From Burkholderiales bacterium (lineage in GTDB: Bacteria > Pseudomonadota > Gammaproteobacteria > Burkholderiales > Casimicrobiaceae): a stretch of DNA of 64,000 nt. Under the pieces are notes generated by a model, which did no database searches, was not told the DNA's origin, and saw only the letters and a list, made by a program, of their open reading frames with translations. Shown here piece by piece: positions 61,130 through 64,000 of this stretch. Numbering within the stretch: the first letter of the stretch is position 1; each line of letters begins with the position of its first letter. The stretch spans positions 558,001 through 622,000 of the forward strand of contig JABTUF010000004.1 of the NCBI GenBank assembly GCA_015075645.1, given 5' to 3'. A program made the position numbers and the translations under genes.

Positions 61130-62282
61130 CTACGCCCCGAGAGACTTCCGGCGCGACGGCGGCGACCGACTCGGGAAACACAGGCCCGGCGAGCCCCTTC
61201 GCCGAACGCCCGCGCGAGTCCTTGCGCGCGCGCAGCGCGTTGACCATCTCGAGCGCCGTCTTCTCGCAGGGCGGCAGCTTCGCGTCCGAGCGGTCGATCG
61301 GCGTCACGCGCTCGCCGAAGCGGATGAGGTGCGAGCACCAGGTGAGGCCGGCGCCGAACGCGGGCGTGAGGATGCGCGCGCCGGGCTTCACGCGGCCTTC
61401 CTCGATCGCGTCGACGAGCGCGACCGGCACGGTCGCCGCCGACATGTTGCCGTACTTGTGCACGGTGACGAACACGCGCTCCATCGGCACGCCGACGCGT
61501 TTCGCGACGAACTCGATGATGCGCAGGTTCGCCTGGTGCGGCACGACGAGGTCGATGTCGCCGGCACCGAGGCCCGCCTTCGCGAGCACGTCGGCCGAGG
61601 CCTCGCTCATGCCGTGCACCGCGCGCTTGAAGATCTCCTGCCCGTCGAAGTCCCACAGCGTGTCGCCGTAGGAGACCTCGCGGTTCCCGTAGCCCGTGCC
61701 GTGGCCGCGCACGCGCAGGATGGCGCGCGCGTCGGCGTAGCAGCCGAGCCGGTCGGCGACGAGTCCCGCGTCGCCCTCGCCCGCCTGCAGCACGACCGCG
61801 GCGCAGCCGTCGCCGAAGAGCACGGCGACGTTGCGGTTCTCCCAGTCCATGAACGGCGAGATGGTCTCGACGCCGACGACGAGCGCGTTCTTCACCGTGC
61901 CCGCGCGGATCATGCCCGCGGCGGCTGACAGGCCGTAGAGGAAGCTGGTGCACGCGGTATTCACGTCCATTGCCGCGGCGTTGTGGGCGTCGAGGCGGAA
62001 CTGGAGTCCCGAGGCGGTGTTGGGCACGGCCTCCTCGGCCGAACAACTGCCGTAGACGATGAGTTCGAGGTCCTTCGCGGAAAGGCCCGCGCAGGCGAGC
62101 GCGCGCGAGGCGGCGACGGCCGAGAGTTCGCTGCCCACGACGTGCGTCACGCGCCGCTCGCGGATGCCGGTCCGCTGCGTGATCCACGCGTCGTCGGTGT
62201 CGAGGAACGTCGCGAGATCCTCGTTGCGGAGCACGGCCGGGGGCATGCACTTGCCCCAGCCCGTGATGGCTGCCTGCGTCAT
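61113..62282 (-). CDS. Beta-ketoacyl-ACP synthase III family protein
   Basis: A 389-residue condensing enzyme. It has catalytic Cys111 (DVNTACTSFLYGLS), His249 (VVPHQANLRI) and Asn279 (HKYGNMSAATVPVAL), so the triad is intact. Family members start fatty-acid or related chains from acyl-CoA. It is about 60 residues longer than FabH, mostly at the C-terminus. That tail (after RFGERVTPID) is not in the fold, and its last codons (GVGQTSV) and stop come from the palindromic repeat. TACAAT on the minus strand at 62349-62354 is a possible -10. No fab or pks genes are nearby, so the substrate is open. Confidence 0.9.
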   Translation of the reverse strand: MTQAAITGWGKCMPPAVLRNEDLATFLDTDDAWITQRTGIRERRVTHVVGSELSAVAASRALACAGLSAKDLELIVYGSCSAEEAVPNTASGLQFRLDAHNAAAMDVNTACTSFLYGLSAAAGMIRAGTVKNALVVGVETISPFMDWENRNVAVLFGDGCAAVVLQAGEGDAGLVADRLGCYADARAILRVRGHGTGYGNREVSYGDTLWDFDGQEIFKRAVHGMSEASADVLAKAGLGAGDIDLVVPHQANLRIIEFVAKRVGVPMERVFVTVHKYGNMSAATVPVALVDAIEEGRVKPGARILTPAFGAGLTWCSHLIRFGERVTPIDRSDAKLPPCEKTALEMVNALRARKDSRGRSAKGLAGPVFPESVAAVAPEVSRGVGQTSV

Positions 62283-62399
62283 CGTCCTCTCCCCCGTGCG
62301 GATGGCCCGCTCGCCGCGTCAGGTGCGGCGTGCGAGTCCGCCAGGGGCATTGTACGGCCGACGAAGAATCGTCCCCGCCCCGCGGGCGGAACCGGGTCG

Positions 62400-62597
62400 C
62401 TACTTCCGCCGGGCCGCGGAGCGCTTCGGCTTGCCGCGTGTGCGGCCCTTGCGGCGCACCGTCGGCGCGTCGGGCGCGGACGTTGCTTTCGGCGCTGCCG
62501 GCTCGTCGCCGATCACGCGCTTCAGCGGGCACACGCGAAACACCGGGCATCGACGGCATCCCACCGCGATCGCGATCGGGCAGAGGGTCACGGCCAT
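62400..62597 (-). CDS. Small cysteine-motif protein
   Basis: A 65-residue protein. The N-terminal 30 residues contain four cysteines in the order C-x7-C-x2-C-x5-C (Cys6, 14, 17, 23; CPIAIAVGCRRCPVFRVCP). That could bind zinc or an iron-sulfur cluster. The second half is a Lys/Arg-rich tail. I have a weak impression of similar short betaproteobacterial proteins but cannot name a family. A non-coding alternative cannot be excluded. It lies upstream of the KASIII gene on the same strand, with 117 bp between. Confidence 0.55.
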   Translation of the reverse strand: MAVTLCPIAIAVGCRRCPVFRVCPLKRVIGDEPAAPKATSAPDAPTVRRKGRTRGKPKRSAARRK

Positions 62598-62669
62598 GGG
62601 CGGAGGTGAGACTCCATCGGGGCGAAGGTTCCGACTGTGCGCCCGGGCGCGGCGCGTCGAAAGCCCCGG

Positions 62670-63086
62670 TCAGTCGCGGTGGCCGCCCGGGGTGACGCGG
62701 GCCCCGCCCAAACGCTCGCGCCGACGCGACCGGTGCCGAACGATCGCGACCGCGTAGATCGCGAGGTTCAGCGCGATGACGAATGCGCCGAGCACCGCCT
62801 GAAGGTCGTGCGTCAGTCCCGCCGGATAGAGGATCGGCATGACGTAGTGCTCGACGAAACCGCCGGTGTACCCGGCCTCGCCCGCGCGCCGGCGCAGCAG
62901 GTTCTCGAGCGGCGTCAGCGGACAGATCCGGCCGCTCAACTCGACGTAAGCGGCCCACGCGGCGGCCGGCACGTGCACGATCGCGTAGCGCAGGTCGCGC
63001 CACGCGAGCACGCCGCCGAGGCACGCGAACGCGATGAACGCGAGGTGCACGACGACGGTCGCGTCGGCGGCGAGGCGGTCGATCAT
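62670..63086 (-). CDS. DUF2784-family membrane protein
   Basis: A 138-residue inner-membrane protein with three or four segments. CPLTPLENLLRRRAGEAGYT and GGFVEHYVMPILYPAGLT are the family signature. ATG 63086 is chosen at the usual N-terminus (ADATVVVHLAFIAFACLGG); the frame is open further up. The function is unknown. Confidence 0.92.
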   Translation of the reverse strand: MIDRLAADATVVVHLAFIAFACLGGVLAWRDLRYAIVHVPAAAWAAYVELSGRICPLTPLENLLRRRAGEAGYTGGFVEHYVMPILYPAGLTHDLQAVLGAFVIALNLAIYAVAIVRHRSRRRERLGGARVTPGGHRD

Positions 63087-63173
63087 GAGCGGGCGGGGCG
63101 GCACGGATCCCGGCGCATATCCGACGACGATCGTGCGCGCATTCGCGCGAAGATGCACCCGCGCGTGCGTCGC

Positions 63174-64000
63174 TCAGGCCTCGAACAGCGCGGCGGAGGC
63201 GAGCTGGCCGAGCCGGCGCGCGACCGCGGCCGCCGGGTCGCCCGCCTCCGCGGGCGGGATCGAGGCGCGCACAGCGGCGGCGATCTCTCCTTTCGTGCGC
63301 GTGCCGTCGCAGCGCAGCAGCACCGCGCGCGCGCACTCGTCGGCGAGCTTCACGCTGCTGTGGCGCAGGTTGGTGACGAGCCCCGATTGCGCCGCGAGGG
63401 CGCGCGACACGGCGCTCGCGCGCGGGCGTTTCGAGGGTCGCGTGACGAAGGCCAGCGCGTCGACGTAGGGATCGGCGAGCCCGATCGCCCACGATTCGCG
63501 CAGCTTGCCGTGCGCGTCGGCTTCGGTGACCCCGCGGGCGCGCAGCGCAGCGACGATCGCCTCCGACGGCTGCGCGGCGGGAAACGCTTCGGCGAGCAGG
63601 TCGCCGACCGGGTCGGACGTCGCGGCGCCGGCGAGCCGGTGCTGCATGTAGGGCATCGACGCGGCGAAGTGCAGGCCTGCCGTGTCGCGCGCCGCGAGCC
63701 GCTTCGAACCCTTCTGCACCAGCAACGACTGACGCATCTGCCGCAGGTGCACGAAATCGAGCATCTGTTCGCGCATGACCGGATCGCGCGCGGCGATGCG
63801 TTCGAGGAACGCCGGGCTCGCGGTGCCGGGCGAGCGGGTGCCGGGGTCGATGTCACCCGCCACCTCGAGGCCGTGCTGCGCGGCGTGGCGGACGAACTGC
63901 GCGTAGTAGACCGGTTCGTTCTGCGCGGCGAGGTCGTCGTGGTAGATGCCGCTGTCGTCGCGCGCGGCTTCGCGCGCGAAGTTCGCGGCGAGCGCCGCGC
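63174..64000 (-). CDS. Methyltransferase regulatory domain protein (C-terminal part)
   Basis: The frame is open to the right edge, so only the last 275 residues are seen. GIYHDDLAAQNEPVYYAQFV, then RHAAQHGLEVAGDIDP, and the later MLDFVHLRQMRQSLLVQKG match the methyltransferase regulatory domain found C-terminal to class I SAM methyltransferases. The final 90 residues form a small helical domain (LRHSSVKLADECARAVLLRC, DGTRTKGEIAAAVRAS). The catalytic methyltransferase part, if present, lies outside the window. The target is unknown. Confidence 0.8.
   Translation of the reverse strand, partial: AALAANFAREAARDDSGIYHDDLAAQNEPVYYAQFVRHAAQHGLEVAGDIDPGTRSPGTASPAFLERIAARDPVMREQMLDFVHLRQMRQSLLVQKGSKRLAARDTAGLHFAASMPYMQHRLAGAATSDPVGDLLAEAFPAAQPSEAIVAALRARGVTEADAHGKLRESWAIGLADPYVDALAFVTRPSKRPRASAVSRALAAQSGLVTNLRHSSVKLADECARAVLLRCDGTRTKGEIAAAVRASIPPAEAGDPAAAVARRLGQLASAALFEA

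Overview
The window is about 64 kb of very GC-rich chromosome from a Gram-negative bacterium, most likely a betaproteobacterium (Burkholderiales-like, possibly known only from environmental or metagenomic data). Supporting signs are the gshB / EIIA-Man / HPr / Enzyme I order of a sugar-transport-free regulatory PTS, the metX-metW pair, gatCAB divergent from mreBCD-mrdA-rodA, a DUF4124 protein, and many lipoproteins and outer-membrane barrels. No rRNA, tRNA, CRISPR array, prophage or intact transposase was seen. The content is mostly chromosomal housekeeping plus several small accessory modules.

Layout. 1-4825: a partial FAD-linked 2-hydroxyacid dehydrogenase diverges from a TetR regulator. 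The regulator is followed by a B12-dependent acyl-CoA mutase in two subunits and an unusual fusion of the MeaB-type GTPase chaperone to a PaaI-type thioesterase. 4916-11943: a membrane adenylate cyclase with a CxxCH sensor domain, a patatin lipoprotein, a DAO-type flavoenzyme divergent from an ornithine-cyclodeaminase-family enzyme, and an MsbA-like exporter. 12111-17371: a signalling block with a GAF-PP2C-HATPase protein, a STAS protein, an ECF sigma factor, an anti-sigma factor with a long Ala-Gly-Gln tail, a terminator, and a diguanylate cyclase. 17574-21535: a large exported protein (HExxH peptidase-like, propeller, barrel) coupled to a PrsW protease. 21631-22351: a VapC/AbrB-type toxin-antitoxin pair with a visible operator. 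22576-31663: RhlE, RecQ, a SpoIIAA-like protein, a TPR-glycosyltransferase, GshB, and the PTS genes with two tandem HPr proteins. 31754-33730: TlpA / DUF4266 lipoprotein / DUF3570 barrel, translationally coupled. 33782-39476: a cytochrome c fused to ASH domains, a MetX-MetW fusion, an AmpG-like MFS transporter, a deleted methyltransferase remnant, and a GlsB-type membrane protein. 39590-46627: two ABC-F proteins, XthA, PyrE and small membrane proteins. 46670-54356: gatB, a three-gene FbpABC-like uptake system, gatA and gatC, all on the minus strand. 54561-60292: mreB, mreC, mreD, mrdA, rodA. 60293-64000: a palindromic repeat array, a KASIII-family enzyme, a small Cys protein, a DUF2784 protein, and the C-terminal part of a protein with a methyltransferase regulatory domain.

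How the parts may work together. The mutase large subunit, its B12 subunit and the GTPase are a complete repair-competent mutase system. By eye, its substrate pocket does not match methylmalonyl-, isobutyryl- or 2-hydroxyisobutyryl-CoA mutases, so the substrate is open. The cyclic-nucleotide, c-di-GMP, partner-switch and PTS proteins make this a signal-rich region.

Two families of palindromic repeats sit at gene ends: the GGGGTCAGACTCGAAT type at 9.9-10.1 kb and 55.6 kb, and the GTCAGGCTTCAGCCTGAC type at 60.9-61.1 kb. In three genes they supply the stop codon and the last codons. All function calls come from reading motifs by eye. No database search was run.
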